Shown here one piece after another: positions 1 through 9,125 of a DNA stretch of 64,000 nucleotides. The translations under genes and the position numbers were made by a program. Within the stretch, counting starts at the first letter, position 1. Each line of letters starts with the position of its first letter. The notes below the pieces were generated by a model. The model was not told where the DNA came from. It made no database searches and saw nothing but the letters and a program-made list of their open reading frames with translations. Source of the stretch: Azoarcus sp. PA01 (GTDB lineage: Bacteria; Pseudomonadota; Gammaproteobacteria; Burkholderiales; Rhodocyclaceae); NCBI GenBank assembly GCA_001274695.2, contig LARU01000002.1, positions 868,001 through 932,000 of the forward strand, written 5' to 3'.

Positions 1-1145
1 ACGCCGAAGCGATCCATCCGGGCTACGGTTTCCTGTCCGAGAACGCCGACTTTGCCGAACGCGTCGAGCAGTCCGGCTTCGTCTTCATCGGCCCGCGCTC
101 TGACACGATCCGCCTGATGGGCGACAAGGTCAGCGCCAAGGATGCGATGAAGGCCGCCGGCGTGCCGTGCGTGCCCGGTTCGGACGGCGCGCTGCCTGAA
201 GAGCCGAAAGAGATCGTCAAGATCGCGCGCGCCGTCGGCTATCCAGTCATCATCAAGGCGGCCGGCGGCGGCGGCGGTCGCGGGATGCGCGTCGTGCACA
301 CCGAGGCGGCGCTGCTCAACGCGGTCGCGACGACGCGCGCCGAAGCCGACGCGGCGTTCGGCAATCCGGTCGTCTACATGGAAAAATTCCTCGAGAACCC
401 GCGCCACGTCGAGATCCAGATCCTCGCCGACGAGCACGGCAACGCGGTCTATCTCGGCGAACGCGACTGCTCGATGCAGCGCCGCCATCAGAAAGTCATC
501 GAGGAAGCGCCGGCGCCGGGCATCGAGCGCAAGGCGATCGCGAAAGTCGGCGAGCGCTGCGCCGAAGCCTGCCGCAAGATCGGTTACCGCGGCGCGGGCA
601 CGTTCGAGTTCCTGTACGAGAACGGCGAGTTCTACTTCATCGAGATGAACACGCGCGTGCAGGTCGAACATCCGGTCACCGAGATGATCACCGGCATCGA
701 CATCGTGCAGGCGCAGATCCGCATCGCGACCGGCGAAAAACTGTGGTTCCGCCAGCGCCACGTCGAATTCCGCGGCCACGCGATCGAGTGCCGCATCAAC
801 GCCGAAGACCCGTTCAAATTCACCCCCTGCCCGGGCAAGATCACGAACTGGCACATGCCGGGCGGCCCCGGCATCCGCGTCGATTCGCACGTTTATAACG
901 GCTACACGATCCCGTCGCATTACGATTCGATGATCGGCAAGCTGATCGCGTACGGCGACACGCGCGAACAGGCGATCCGGCGCATGCGGATCGCGCTGTC
1001 CGAGATGGCGGTCGAAGGCATCAAGACGAACGTGCCGCTGCACCAGGAGCTGATGCTCGATGCGCGTTTCGTCGAGGGCGGCACGAGCATCCATTACCTG
1101 GAGCACAAGCTCGCCGAACGCAACGAAGTCAAGAACCTTGCCTGA
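1..1145 (+). CDS. accC: Acetyl-CoA carboxylase, biotin carboxylase subunit (5' partial)
   Basis: Biotin carboxylase carboxylates biotin on the AccB carrier using ATP and bicarbonate, the first step of fatty acid synthesis in the cytosol. The reading frame is open from base 3 and begins inside the N-terminal domain with [17 protein letters not shown], so roughly the first 70-75 codons lie outside the window. Visible hallmarks are the glycine-rich ATP-grasp loop [12 protein letters not shown], the block [18 protein letters not shown], the [14 protein letters not shown] active-site segment and the C-terminal INAEDP region. It ends with TGA at 1143-1145. The biotin carrier gene accB is expected just upstream but cannot be seen. 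Identification is certain from conservation of the whole family core. Confidence 0.97.
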   Translation, partial: AEAIHPGYGFLSENADFAERVEQSGFVFIGPRSDTIRLMGDKVSAKDAMKAAGVPCVPGSDGALPEEPKEIVKIARAVGYPVIIKAAGGGGGRGMRVVHTEAALLNAVATTRAEADAAFGNPVVYMEKFLENPRHVEIQILADEHGNAVYLGERDCSMQRRHQKVIEEAPAPGIERKAIAKVGERCAEACRKIGYRGAGTFEFLYENGEFYFIEMNTRVQVEHPVTEMITGIDIVQAQIRIATGEKLWFRQRHVEFRGHAIECRINAEDPFKFTPCPGKITNWHMPGGPGIRVDSHVYNGYTIPSHYDSMIGKLIAYGDTREQAIRRMRIALSEMAVEGIKTNVPLHQELMLDARFVEGGTSIHYLEHKLAERNEVKNLA

Positions 1146-1167
1146 CCCGGCCGCGGACGCGCACATC

Positions 1168-2073
1168 ATGTGGATCTCGGTAACCCTGCAAGCCGAAGCG
1201 CACAAGGCCGAAGCGCTGTCCGAGGCGCTGATGGAGGCCGGCGCCCTGTCGATCAGCATCGAGGACGCCGACGCCGGCACCGATGCCGAGAAGCCGCAGT
1301 TCGGCGAGCCCGGGCATCATCCGGTCGGGCTGTGGGATCACAGCCGCGTCATCGCGCTGTTCGATGCGGACGTCGACCTCACCGTCGCGCTGGCCCGCGC
1401 GGCGGCCGACGCGGGCTTCGATGCGGTGCCGCCTTTCACGCTCGAAGAAATCGCCGAGCAGAATTGGGTGCAGCTCACGCAGAGCCAGTTCGAGCCGATC
1501 CGCGTGACTGAGCGGATGTGGATCGTGCCGTCGTGGCACGCCGCACCCGACCCGGCGGCGATCAACATCGAACTCGATCCCGGCATGGCTTTCGGCACCG
1601 GCTCGCATCCGACGACGCGGCTGTGCCTGGAGTGGCTGTGCGACGCGGTGCAGCCGGGCGACTGCGTGCTCGACTACGGCTGCGGCTCCGGCATCCTCGG
1701 CATCGCTGCGGCGCGCCTCGGCGCCGGCGACGTGCTCGGCGTCGACATTGACGACAAGGCGCTGGATGCCGCACGCGACAACGCCGCGCGCAACCACGTC
1801 GCACTGCGACTGCAGCACTCCCGCGAGCCGCTCGACGCACGCTTCGACGTTGTCGTCGCCAACATCCTGACGAATCCGCTGTGCGTGCTGGCGCCGCTGC
1901 TCGCTGCCCGCGTCGCTCCCGGCGGCAGGATCGCGCTGTCCGGCGTCCTCGAGACGCAGACCGAACAGGTGATCGCGGCGTACGCGCCGTTCCTGCCGCT
2001 GCGGGTCGGGGCGATACACGAAGGCTGGGCGCAGCTCGAGGGCGGCTCTCCGCGGCACCCCGGGAGCCAGTGA
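1168..2073 (+). CDS. prmA: Ribosomal protein L11 methyltransferase
   Basis: PrmA trimethylates ribosomal protein L11 using S-adenosylmethionine. The 301-residue product starts MWISVTLQAEAHKAEAL, which matches the family N-terminus, so the ATG at 1168 is chosen over the longer open frame that runs back into accC. The N-terminal substrate-recognition domain covers about residues 1-120. The SAM-binding motif VLDYGCGSGILGIAAARLG lies near residue 168 and the post-motif NILTNPL near residue 231. It lies 22 bp downstream of accC on the same strand and its TGA overlaps the next start codon (TGATG), suggesting co-transcription and coupled translation. Confidence 0.95.
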   Translation: MWISVTLQAEAHKAEALSEALMEAGALSISIEDADAGTDAEKPQFGEPGHHPVGLWDHSRVIALFDADVDLTVALARAAADAGFDAVPPFTLEEIAEQNWVQLTQSQFEPIRVTERMWIVPSWHAAPDPAAINIELDPGMAFGTGSHPTTRLCLEWLCDAVQPGDCVLDYGCGSGILGIAAARLGAGDVLGVDIDDKALDAARDNAARNHVALRLQHSREPLDARFDVVVANILTNPLCVLAPLLAARVAPGGRIALSGVLETQTEQVIAAYAPFLPLRVGAIHEGWAQLEGGSPRHPGSQ

Positions 2074-3512
2074 TGTTCGCGCGCTGCCCGGCCTGCCAGA
2101 CGGTATTCCGGGTGCAGCCGGAGCAGCTGCGCGCGCACCACGGCGAAGTCCGCTGCGGACGGTGCTATGCGTCGTTCAACGCGCTCGATCGCGTGCTGCA
2201 CGTCGCGCCCGCGGCCTCGCCGCCCGCCGCACCCGCATCCGAACCGCCCGCTGCCGCCCCGCCTCCCCGTCCCGAATCGCTTGTGGAGCGCGACGACCGC
2301 TTCTTCATTCTCGACGAGCTGCGTTCGGCCCCGGACGTGACGCGACAGGCGGCTGATGACCGGACCGGAAGCGGAACCGCACCCGCAGCCGCACCCGCAC
2401 CCGCACCCGCACCCGCACCCGGTACCGGAACCGGAACCGGAACCGGGCAGGATGACGAAACCGGAATTCCGCAGCTCGACGATTTCAGCGACCGGCTGGA
2501 TTTCGAGATCCCGGAAACTTTCCTGACCTCCCGCCCCATCGCCGCGCAGGCGTCCGTAGATTCCGCGCAGCCGTCCGTAGATTCCGCGCAGCCGTCCGTA
2601 CATTCGGCACAGTCGTGGGCTTGGCAACACGGTCACGAAGCGTCTGACGAATTCGTCGACCGCCCGCAACCCCGGATCTCCGTCACCGGCGACGGAGACC
2701 GTGGCGAGGCCGAAGCCGCTGCGACGTTCAGCCCGGCGCCGTTCGAGCCACCGGATCAGCGCGAACCCGTCCTGCCGCGCGACGGCGATTTTTCCGCAAC
2801 GGGCGAGACGGCCGCCGAAGATGCCCCGCTGCCGCCGCTCCGTCGTGCGCGCACGTCCGCGCCGAAACCGCTCGGCCCCACCGCTGCTGCCGAAAGTGCG
2901 ACGTCAGCGGAGCGCCAGGAGGACGAAGCGCCGACCGGATCCGCTTCCTTCCGCCCCGCGGCAGCCGATGCGGCGAACGACCGCGAGCATCTCGACGCGA
3001 CGTACGGCTCGCCGGCTTCGCCCGCCAAGCGCTGGCTGTACGGGCTGGGAATCGGCATCCTGCTTGGCGCGCTGGCGGTGCAGAGCGCTTTTGTCTTCCG
3101 CGACGGCATCACCCGCAAGTGGCCACAGTTGCGCCCGGCCTATCTCGCGGCGTGCGGGCACCTGAAATGCACGCTCGCGCTGCCGCGCGTCGCCGGGGCG
3201 ATCAGCATCGAAGCTTCCGAACTGCAATCGGAGCCCGGGCGAGGCGCGCGCTTCGTGCTGAACGCGACGATCCGCAACCGCGCTCCTCACCCTCAGGCTT
3301 ATCCGCATCTCGAACTGACGCTGACCGACATCCAGGACCAGCCGCTCGTGCGCCGCGTGCTCGGGCCGGCGCAGTGGCTCCCCGCCGGCTTCCTCGAACC
3401 GGGTAGCGCCGAACAAAGATTCGACGCCGGACGCGACATCGCCGTCCAACTGCCGTTCGAGGCACCGGGTGTCGAAGCGAGCGGTTACCGGGTCTATGCT
3501 TTCTATCCGTGA
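2073..3512 (+). CDS. Zinc-ribbon / DUF3426 membrane protein
   Basis: A 479-residue protein found next to prmA in many betaproteobacteria; its function is not known to me. The N-terminus carries a zinc ribbon with cysteines 5, 8, 28 and 31 (MFARCPACQTVF...CGRC). The middle is long and low-complexity, with Ala/Pro and Gly/Thr runs and an SVDSAQP repeat. A single transmembrane helix (about residues 320-342, YGLGIGILLGALAVQSAFVF) is followed by a C-terminal domain of the DUF3426 type (residues 370-479) that probably lies outside the cytoplasm. The ATG overlaps the prmA stop by one base. The variable linker is encoded by short tandem repeats, so its length probably varies between strains. Confidence 0.85.
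   Translation: MFARCPACQTVFRVQPEQLRAHHGEVRCGRCYASFNALDRVLHVAPAASPPAAPASEPPAAAPPPRPESLVERDDRFFILDELRSAPDVTRQAADDRTGSGTAPAAAPAPAPAPAPGTGTGTGTGQDDETGIPQLDDFSDRLDFEIPETFLTSRPIAAQASVDSAQPSVDSAQPSVHSAQSWAWQHGHEASDEFVDRPQPRISVTGDGDRGEAEAAATFSPAPFEPPDQREPVLPRDGDFSATGETAAEDAPLPPLRRARTSAPKPLGPTAAAESATSAERQEDEAPTGSASFRPAAADAANDREHLDATYGSPASPAKRWLYGLGIGILLGALAVQSAFVFRDGITRKWPQLRPAYLAACGHLKCTLALPRVAGAISIEASELQSEPGRGARFVLNATIRNRAPHPQAYPHLELTLTDIQDQPLVRRVLGPAQWLPAGFLEPGSAEQRFDAGRDIAVQLPFEAPGVEASGYRVYAFYP
2377..2446 (+). repeat. Hexanucleotide microsatellite inside a coding region
   Basis: A CCGCAC-type hexamer tract is followed directly by an ACCGGA-type tract, encoding alternating Ala-Pro and then Gly-Thr dipeptides in the linker of the zinc-ribbon protein. 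As the unit is six bases, slippage would alter linker length without breaking the frame. Confidence 0.85.
2553..2615 (+). repeat. Three tandem 21-bp repeats (SVDSAQP)
   Basis: Three consecutive 21-bp units at 2553, 2574 and 2595 encode SVDSAQP, SVDSAQP and a diverged SVHSAQS. The first two are identical at DNA level, indicating recent duplication. They lie in the linker of the zinc-ribbon protein. Confidence 0.85.
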
Positions 3513-3574
3513 ACCGGCGTGACCGCACCCGTTCACGCGGCGGCCGGCCCGGTCTCCGACAATCTGGAACCGCG

Positions 3575-3967
3575 ATGCAACATCTCTCCCCGGACACGCG
3601 CAAAAGTCCGTTCAAAGGCAAGACCGGCCTGATGCGGGTCTGGAACGCCTTTCGCTATTCGTTCGCCGGCCTGCGCGCCGCACTCGAGCATGAAGACGCG
3701 TTTCGCCAGGAATGCGTGCTGGCCGCCGTGCTCGTCCCGCTCGCGCTGTTCATGCCGGTCGGCGGCGCAGGCAAAGCGCTGCTTGTCGGCAGCGTGCTGC
3801 TGCTGCTGATCGTCGAACTCGTGAACTCCGCGATCGAAGCGACCGTCGATCGCGTCTCGCTCGAGCATCACCTGCTGGCCAAGCGCGCGAAAGACATCGG
3901 CAGCGCAGCGGTGCTGCTCGCGCTCGTCAATCTCGTGATGGTGTGGGGTCTGGTGATCTTCGGTTGA
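3575..3967 (+). CDS. dgkA: Diacylglycerol kinase (DgkA type)
   Basis: A small integral membrane kinase that phosphorylates diacylglycerol to phosphatidate, recycling lipid left from membrane-derived glucan and lipopolysaccharide decoration. The 130-residue product has three hydrophobic segments (about 50-65, 70-85 and 108-128). It also has the DgkA signature VELVNSAIEATVDRVS near residue 80, which contains the catalytic and metal-binding glutamates. The start at 3575 (MQHLSPDTRKSPFKGKTG) gives the usual family length; the frame stays open further upstream but that extension is Arg-rich and unlike the family. The gene follows the zinc-ribbon gene by 62 bp on the same strand. Confidence 0.93.
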   Translation: MQHLSPDTRKSPFKGKTGLMRVWNAFRYSFAGLRAALEHEDAFRQECVLAAVLVPLALFMPVGGAGKALLVGSVLLLLIVELVNSAIEATVDRVSLEHHLLAKRAKDIGSAAVLLALVNLVMVWGLVIFG

Positions 3968-4009
3968 GGCCGCTCCCGGCCGACTTCCTGGCGGCCGGGA
4001 GCACAATTT

Positions 4010-4510
4010 TCAGCGCGTGACCCGCGTCGTGCCGGCGTCCCGCAGCAGGCGAACGCGTTCGCCGATGCGGAAATTCTCGCCGCCGTCCTCCTGCACGACC
4101 GCGAGCACCTGGCCGTTCTCGAGCCGCACGGTGACTTCGACGCCCGCCTCGCGCGTCGCGCCTTCCTCGACCGCAGCGCCGGCCAGACCGCCCGCCACCG
4201 CGCCGATCACCGTCGCGATCGCCTGTCCGCGCCCGCCGCCGACGCCGCTGCCTGCGATCCCGCCCACCGCCGCACCCGCTACCGGCCCGACTGGCGTCTT
4301 CGTGCCTTCGAGCTTCACCGCGCGCACCGCTTCGACCGTGCCGTACTGCACGACCATCGTGCGCCGCGCCTCGCCGCGCTGGTAGGCACCGCCGCCGAGG
4401 CCGGACGCGCAACCCGTTACGCCGAGCGCCGCGACCAAGGCTACAACCAGCGCGAGCCGCTGCGTTTTCCTGCCAGTCTTGCTGCCATGCACCTTCATCC
4501 CGCTCACCAT
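4010..4510 (-). CDS. Glycine-zipper outer-membrane lipoprotein (SlyB-like)
   Basis: A predicted 166-residue lipoprotein. A signal sequence (LALVVALVAALGVTGC) ends in a lipobox with the lipidated cysteine at residue 34. Residues about 70-115 form a glycine-zipper segment (GPVAGAAVGGIAGSGVGGG, then VIGAVAGGLAGAAVEEG), which in this family spans or associates with the outer membrane. The start at 4510 is chosen because GGAG lies seven bases before that ATG; a second ATG at 4498 is possible. The start overlaps the end of the preceding PfkB-family gene, so the two are probably translated from one mRNA. The exact cellular role is not known. Confidence 0.8.
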   Translation of the reverse strand: MVSGMKVHGSKTGRKTQRLALVVALVAALGVTGCASGLGGGAYQRGEARRTMVVQYGTVEAVRAVKLEGTKTPVGPVAGAAVGGIAGSGVGGGRGQAIATVIGAVAGGLAGAAVEEGATREAGVEVTVRLENGQVLAVVQEDGGENFRIGERVRLLRDAGTTRVTR

Positions 4511-5439
4511 AACGCCTCTCCAAATGCTGCCGCATACCGTTCGGCAATGTCGTTGCGCGCGGGCGCATGGTTCTGCCCGCCGCGGTGTCCGATCTTGACC
4601 GCTCCCATCACCGACGCGAGCCGCCCCGTCCGCTGCCAGTCGTAGCCGTTCGCAATGCCGTAGAGAACCCCCGCGCGATAGGCGTCGCCGCATCCCGTCG
4701 GATCGGCCAGCTGGTCGGGCACGACACACGGAATCGCGATGCACCGGCCTTCCGCGTAGATCTGCGAGCCTTCCGGCCCGAGCGTCACGACCAGCGCTTC
4801 CACCCGGTCGGCGAGCTCGGCGAGCGTGCGCCCGGTCTTCTCGCTCAGCAGCTTCGCCTCGTAGTCGTTGACCGTGCAGTAACGGGCCAGTTTCAGGCAT
4901 TCCAGCAGCTCGCCGCCGGAAAACAGCGGTATTCCCTGCCCCGGGTCCAGCACGAACGGAATCCCCGCCTCGGCGAACTGCGACGCGTGGTTCAGCATGC
5001 CGTCGCGCCCGTCCGGCGACACGATGCCGAGCGTCACGCCGACGGCGTCCTGCACCCGGTTCAGGTGCGAATGATTCATCGCCCCGGGGTGGAATGCGGT
5101 GATCTGATTGTCGTCCAGATCGGTCGTGATGAAAGCCTGCGCGGTGAACGTGTCGGGCACGTGCGTGACGTGGTCGTCGCGCAGGCCGAGCTCGCGCAGC
5201 CACTCCCGGTACGGTCCCGCATCGTCGCCGACCGTCGCCATGATCAGCGGATCGGCGCCGAGCAGCTTGAGGTTGTACGCGATGTTGCCCGCACAGCCGC
5301 CGAACTCCCGGCGCATGTCGGGCACGAGGAACGACACGTTCAGGATGTGGATCTGCTCGGGGAGTATGTGGCTCTTGAAGCGATCATGAAAGACCATGAT
5401 CGTGTCGTAGGCGACGGAGCCGCAGACGAGAATGGACAT
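4504..5439 (-). CDS. PfkB-family carbohydrate / nucleoside kinase
   Basis: A 311-residue ribokinase-fold kinase that transfers phosphate from ATP to a sugar or nucleoside. It contains the PfkB N-terminal motif FGGCAGNIAYNLKLLG and the C-terminal signature DPTGCGDAYRAG near residue 246, with the catalytic Asp in GCGDA. Similar betaproteobacterial proteins are often called adenosine kinase, which fits the size, but the substrate cannot be fixed from sequence. It starts at ATG 5439 (MSILVCGSVAYDT) and its stop overlaps the start of the lipoprotein gene. Confidence 0.88.
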   Translation of the reverse strand: MSILVCGSVAYDTIMVFHDRFKSHILPEQIHILNVSFLVPDMRREFGGCAGNIAYNLKLLGADPLIMATVGDDAGPYREWLRELGLRDDHVTHVPDTFTAQAFITTDLDDNQITAFHPGAMNHSHLNRVQDAVGVTLGIVSPDGRDGMLNHASQFAEAGIPFVLDPGQGIPLFSGGELLECLKLARYCTVNDYEAKLLSEKTGRTLAELADRVEALVVTLGPEGSQIYAEGRCIAIPCVVPDQLADPTGCGDAYRAGVLYGIANGYDWQRTGRLASVMGAVKIGHRGGQNHAPARNDIAERYAAAFGEALW

Positions 5440-5538
5440 GGCGCACCTGCCGGACGGAAAAGGCAGCCATTATAGAACTCTTGCGCCCTCGCTCGCGGCC
5501 CTACCCGCGGGCGAGGGCGCACGCCAAACAGCGGACGA

Positions 5539-5949
5539 TCAGATCACCGCGCGCAGCTTCGCCGCCATCTCCTCGAGCGCCTCGCGCGACGGATTCTTCG
5601 CCGGCCACGCGAGCGCCAGCCCGTCGCCTTCCCAGCGCGGCAGCACGTGGATGTGGAAATGGAACACCGTCTGCGCCCCGGCCGGCTCGTTCGCCTGGAA
5701 CAGCGTCACGCCCTCGCAGCCATACGCCTTCTTGACCGCCCGCGCGACCCGCGCCGCCGTGCGGAACACTGCCGCGGCCAGTTCGTCGTCGAGTTCGTAA
5801 ATGTTCGCGCGATGCGGCTTCACGACCACGAGGGTGTGGCCGGGATTGACCGACTGCAGGTCCATGAACGCGAGCGTCGCATCGTCTTCGAAGATGTTCG
5901 ACGCCGGCAACTCGCCGTTGGCGATGCGGCAGAACACACAGGTTTCCAT
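5539..5949 (-). CDS. HIT-family nucleotide hydrolase
   Basis: A 136-residue histidine-triad protein, a family that hydrolyses purine nucleotide phosphoramidates or dinucleotides. The active-site triad HFHIH is at residues 97-101, preceded by the family's N-terminal CVFCRI cysteines. The ATG at 5949 is preceded by AAGGAGAGACT, a strong ribosome binding site; the longer open frame upstream is not needed. It stands alone on the minus strand between the PfkB-family gene and apaH. Confidence 0.93.
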   Translation of the reverse strand: METCVFCRIANGELPASNIFEDDATLAFMDLQSVNPGHTLVVVKPHRANIYELDDELAAAVFRTAARVARAVKKAYGCEGVTLFQANEPAGAQTVFHFHIHVLPRWEGDGLALAWPAKNPSREALEEMAAKLRAVI

Positions 5950-6200
5950 AGTCTCTCCTTCGGGGTTGAGTTTCGCTGTCGCTGCATCGTAACGGGCCGG
6001 GTCACGGTGCCGCAACGCGGTGTTCGAAAACGGCGTCACCGACATCAGACGAGCTCACGCGTCATGCACCAGACACGGCAACAATCCGCCGCCGGCACGG
6101 GCGCGCGCGTCCTCCACCGGGGGGCTGGGGCGATGTCCAGCCGGACAACGCGTGATGGACCCGAGGTCCCGCCTTTTGGACAGCCGCCTTCCTTGACCGT

Positions 6201-6998
6201 CTAACCCGGCACCTGGAACACTTCTCCGTCCTCCAGCCGCACCGCGGTGAGCTTGCCACCCCAGACGCAGCCCGAATCGAGCGCGATCAGGCCCGGCTCG
6301 CGATAGAAGCCGAGCGCCGACCAGTGGCCGCAAACGATCGTGTGCGTGCGGTGGAACCGTTCCGGCACCCGGAACCACGGCAACGTGCCGGGTGGCGCCT
6401 GATCGGGCGCCCCCTTGGCGCGCAGCGCCATGCGACCTTCCGGCGTGCAGAAACGCAGGCGGGTCAGCGCATTGACGATCACGCGCAGCCTGTCCGGCCC
6501 CTGCAGATTCTCCGACCAGCGATCCGGCCGGTTCCCGGCGAGTTGGAGGAGGAACTTTTTCGCGTCCGGGCCGGCGAGCGCCGTGCTCACCTCCGCGGCA
6601 AGCGCCTGCGCCTGGCCTATCGTCCAGGCCGGCAGCAGCCCCGCGTGGACCATCGCGTAATCGCCCTCGACGTGCATCAGCGGCTGCGCCGAAAGCCACG
6701 CAAGCAATTCGTCGCAATCCGGCGCATCGAGCACCTGGTACAGCGTGTCACCCTGCTCGCGGCGCGTGTAGCCGGCGGCGACCATCAGCAGGTAAAGGTC
6801 GTGGTTGCCAAGCACGATGGTTGCGGCATCGCCGAGCCCGCGCAGACAGCGCAACACTTGCAGCGACTCGGGCCCGCGGTTGACGAGATCGCCAACGCTC
6901 CAAAGCCGGTCGGCCGCCGCATCGAAACCGGTCCGCTCGAGCAGACGCTGCAAAGCGGCGTAACAACCCTGAATATCGCCTACGGCGTAAGTGGCCAT
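6201..6998 (-). CDS. apaH: Bis(5'-nucleosyl)-tetraphosphatase, symmetrical
   Basis: ApaH splits diadenosine tetraphosphate symmetrically into two ADP and controls alarmone and Np4N-capped RNA levels. The 265-residue product shows the metallophosphatase motifs in order: GDIQGC (residues 7-12), GDLVNRGP and LGNHDLYLL, followed by the C-terminal GHWSALGFY and ALDSGCVWGG blocks. The start MATYAVGDIQGC at 6998 matches the family; a further ATG at 7007 would add three residues. The 250 bp between this stop and the HIT gene show no supported gene. Confidence 0.95.
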   Translation of the reverse strand: MATYAVGDIQGCYAALQRLLERTGFDAAADRLWSVGDLVNRGPESLQVLRCLRGLGDAATIVLGNHDLYLLMVAAGYTRREQGDTLYQVLDAPDCDELLAWLSAQPLMHVEGDYAMVHAGLLPAWTIGQAQALAAEVSTALAGPDAKKFLLQLAGNRPDRWSENLQGPDRLRVIVNALTRLRFCTPEGRMALRAKGAPDQAPPGTLPWFRVPERFHRTHTIVCGHWSALGFYREPGLIALDSGCVWGGKLTAVRLEDGEVFQVPG

Positions 6999-7085
6999 CG
7001 AGTGCATGCGCCGCCGGGACGAGCGGTCAGCGCGAGGAAATTGGGCAAGCGGCGATTCTAACCGCCCGCGATCCCGCGGCAAGCC

Positions 7086-8975
7086 TCACGCTTCGATCCT
7101 TGCTCCCGGCAGCGGAGAAGAGCCGCCGATGACGCGCAGCGTGGGTTGCCCCGTCATCGGCATGTATTCCGGCACCCAGCGCAGCAGGCCCCGGCGCACC
7201 TCGTTGTCGCTGACTGGGCCGGACTGCGCCAGCCACGTGTTGAGCTCGACGAGAAAACTTGCGGCGACCGGGCGTGAACGCGCGATCCGCAGCTTCGGAT
7301 GCGGCGTCTCGCGCGTCACTTCGGAATCGGCGAGCAGCTCTTCGTAAAGCTTCTCGCCCGGCCGCAGCCCGGTGAACTCGATACGAATTTCCTCTTCGGT
7401 GTAGCCGGACAGCCGGATCATGTTGCGCGCCAGATCGACGATCTTCACCGGCTCGCCCATGTCGAGCACGAACACCTCGCCGCCCTGCCCCATCGCCGCC
7501 GCCTGCAGCACGAGCTGCGCCGCTTCGGGGATCGACATGAAATAGCGGTTGATGTCCGGATGCGTCACCGTCACCGGCCCGCCGCGCGCGATCTGCTCCT
7601 GGAATTTCGGGATCACGCTGCCGGTGCTGCCGAGCACGTTGCCGAAGCGCACCATCTCGAACTGCGTCGCCCCACCGCGGCAATGCAGCGCCTCGCACGC
7701 CATCTCGGCGAGCCGCTTCGTCGCGCCCATCACGTTCGTCGGATTCACCGCCTTGTCGGTCGAGATCAGCACGAAGCGCTCCGCCCTGTACTGCTGCGCA
7801 TGCTCTGCGACCCGCAGCGTCCCGAGCACGTTGTTCCGCACCGCCTCCCAGGCGTTGCGCACTTCCATCAGCGGCACATGCTTGTACGCGGCAGCGTGGA
7901 AGACGAGCTGCGGGCGCCAGGTCGCGAAGACTTCCTCGAGGCGGGCCGAATCCCTGACGTCCCCGGCGAGCGCCTGAACGGCGACGTCAGGGCGGTGCTG
8001 GGCGAACCATTCGACGACCGTATAAAGCGCGAACTCGTTCTGCTCGAACAGCACGAGCCGTCGAGGAGCGAACCGGGCAATCTGCCGGCACAATTCGCTC
8101 CCGATCGAGCCTCCCGCGCCGGTCACGAGGACGACTCTGTCCTTCAGCATCCCTTCGACGTGGGGCGTGTCGATCCAGACCGGCTCCCGCCCGAGCAGAT
8201 CCTCGATATCGACGCGCCGGATCGAGGACACCGCGACCCTTCCGGCCATCACATCCTCGAGGCCCGGCACGGTAAACACCTGCGCGCCCGCCTGGACGGC
8301 AAGGTCCGCGGCCGCGCGCCTGACCCCGGTCGCCGCCGAGGGCATCGCCAGGATCACGTGACGCACGCGTTCGGCGGAGAGGATCTCGGGCAAGGCGCGG
8401 ACCGGGCCGAGCACCGGCCGGCCGAGGAGCTCGCGCCCCCATTTTTCGTCGTCGTCATCGATGAGCCCGACCACCTGCCAGTCCGGGCTGCGCTCGAGCT
8501 CCCGCATCAGCATCGCCCCGCCGCGCCCCGCACCAACGATGACGACCGGTTTTCCTTTCCCGACGAGCCCGCCGTAAAGCCGGTGCTCTTTCCACATCCG
8601 GTACGCGACGCGCCCGCCGGCCATGATCATCAGCAGCAGGATCGGATAGAGCACGAGCGTCGAGCGCGGCACCGCGGGGCCCGCGCGGTAGAGCGCGACG
8701 AAGGCCAGCAACGCCAGTGACGACACCCCCACTGCGCGCAAGACGCGGCTAAGATCTGGCAGGCTCGCGAACACCCACATGCCACGGTACAGACCGGCCC
8801 AGCGACAGACGACCGCGTGGGCGGGCAGGATGACCAGCAAGCCGACTGCCACCTGGACGGAATACTCGGCCGGCCATGTGAAGTTGAAGCGCAGGAGAAA
8901 TGCCCCGAACCAGGCCGCACACGCCGCGACCAGATCGAAAAGGAATACGAGAGCAGAACGGTTCAACCTATTCAT
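7086..8975 (-). CDS. Membrane-bound nucleotide-sugar 4,6-dehydratase (FlaA1/WbpM/CapD type)
   Basis: A 629-residue inner-membrane enzyme of the family that dehydrates or epimerises UDP-GlcNAc for O-antigen or capsule precursors such as UDP-QuiNAc or UDP-FucNAc. Four N-terminal membrane helices (residues about 8-115) precede a nucleotide-binding domain (VVIVGAGRGGAMLM, about residue 145) and a second Rossmann domain (VTGAGGSIGSELCRQ, about 285). The active-site stretch DKAVNPTNVMGATKR carries Met-X3-Lys rather than the usual Tyr-X3-Lys, as in WbpM. The start MNRLNRSALVFLFD at 8975 is chosen because upstream codons lack membrane-protein character. It is downstream of a WecA-like transferase and an epimerase, a trio typical of O-antigen initiation. 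Confidence 0.92.
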   Translation of the reverse strand: MNRLNRSALVFLFDLVAACAAWFGAFLLRFNFTWPAEYSVQVAVGLLVILPAHAVVCRWAGLYRGMWVFASLPDLSRVLRAVGVSSLALLAFVALYRAGPAVPRSTLVLYPILLLMIMAGGRVAYRMWKEHRLYGGLVGKGKPVVIVGAGRGGAMLMRELERSPDWQVVGLIDDDDEKWGRELLGRPVLGPVRALPEILSAERVRHVILAMPSAATGVRRAAADLAVQAGAQVFTVPGLEDVMAGRVAVSSIRRVDIEDLLGREPVWIDTPHVEGMLKDRVVLVTGAGGSIGSELCRQIARFAPRRLVLFEQNEFALYTVVEWFAQHRPDVAVQALAGDVRDSARLEEVFATWRPQLVFHAAAYKHVPLMEVRNAWEAVRNNVLGTLRVAEHAQQYRAERFVLISTDKAVNPTNVMGATKRLAEMACEALHCRGGATQFEMVRFGNVLGSTGSVIPKFQEQIARGGPVTVTHPDINRYFMSIPEAAQLVLQAAAMGQGGEVFVLDMGEPVKIVDLARNMIRLSGYTEEEIRIEFTGLRPGEKLYEELLADSEVTRETPHPKLRIARSRPVAASFLVELNTWLAQSGPVSDNEVRRGLLRWVPEYMPMTGQPTLRVIGGSSPLPGARIEA

Positions 8976-9125
8976 GCTGATCGGGTCCTTTTGGCTTTGT
9001 TCAGGGCTAAAACAAGGGCGGGCCGCGATTGTAGCCGATCCCGGAACGTTCCCGGGATTCGCAACGTTTCGCCACAAACTGTTCCCAACATGCCGGCTTC
9101 CGGCATCACCCCCGCACGTGACCCG

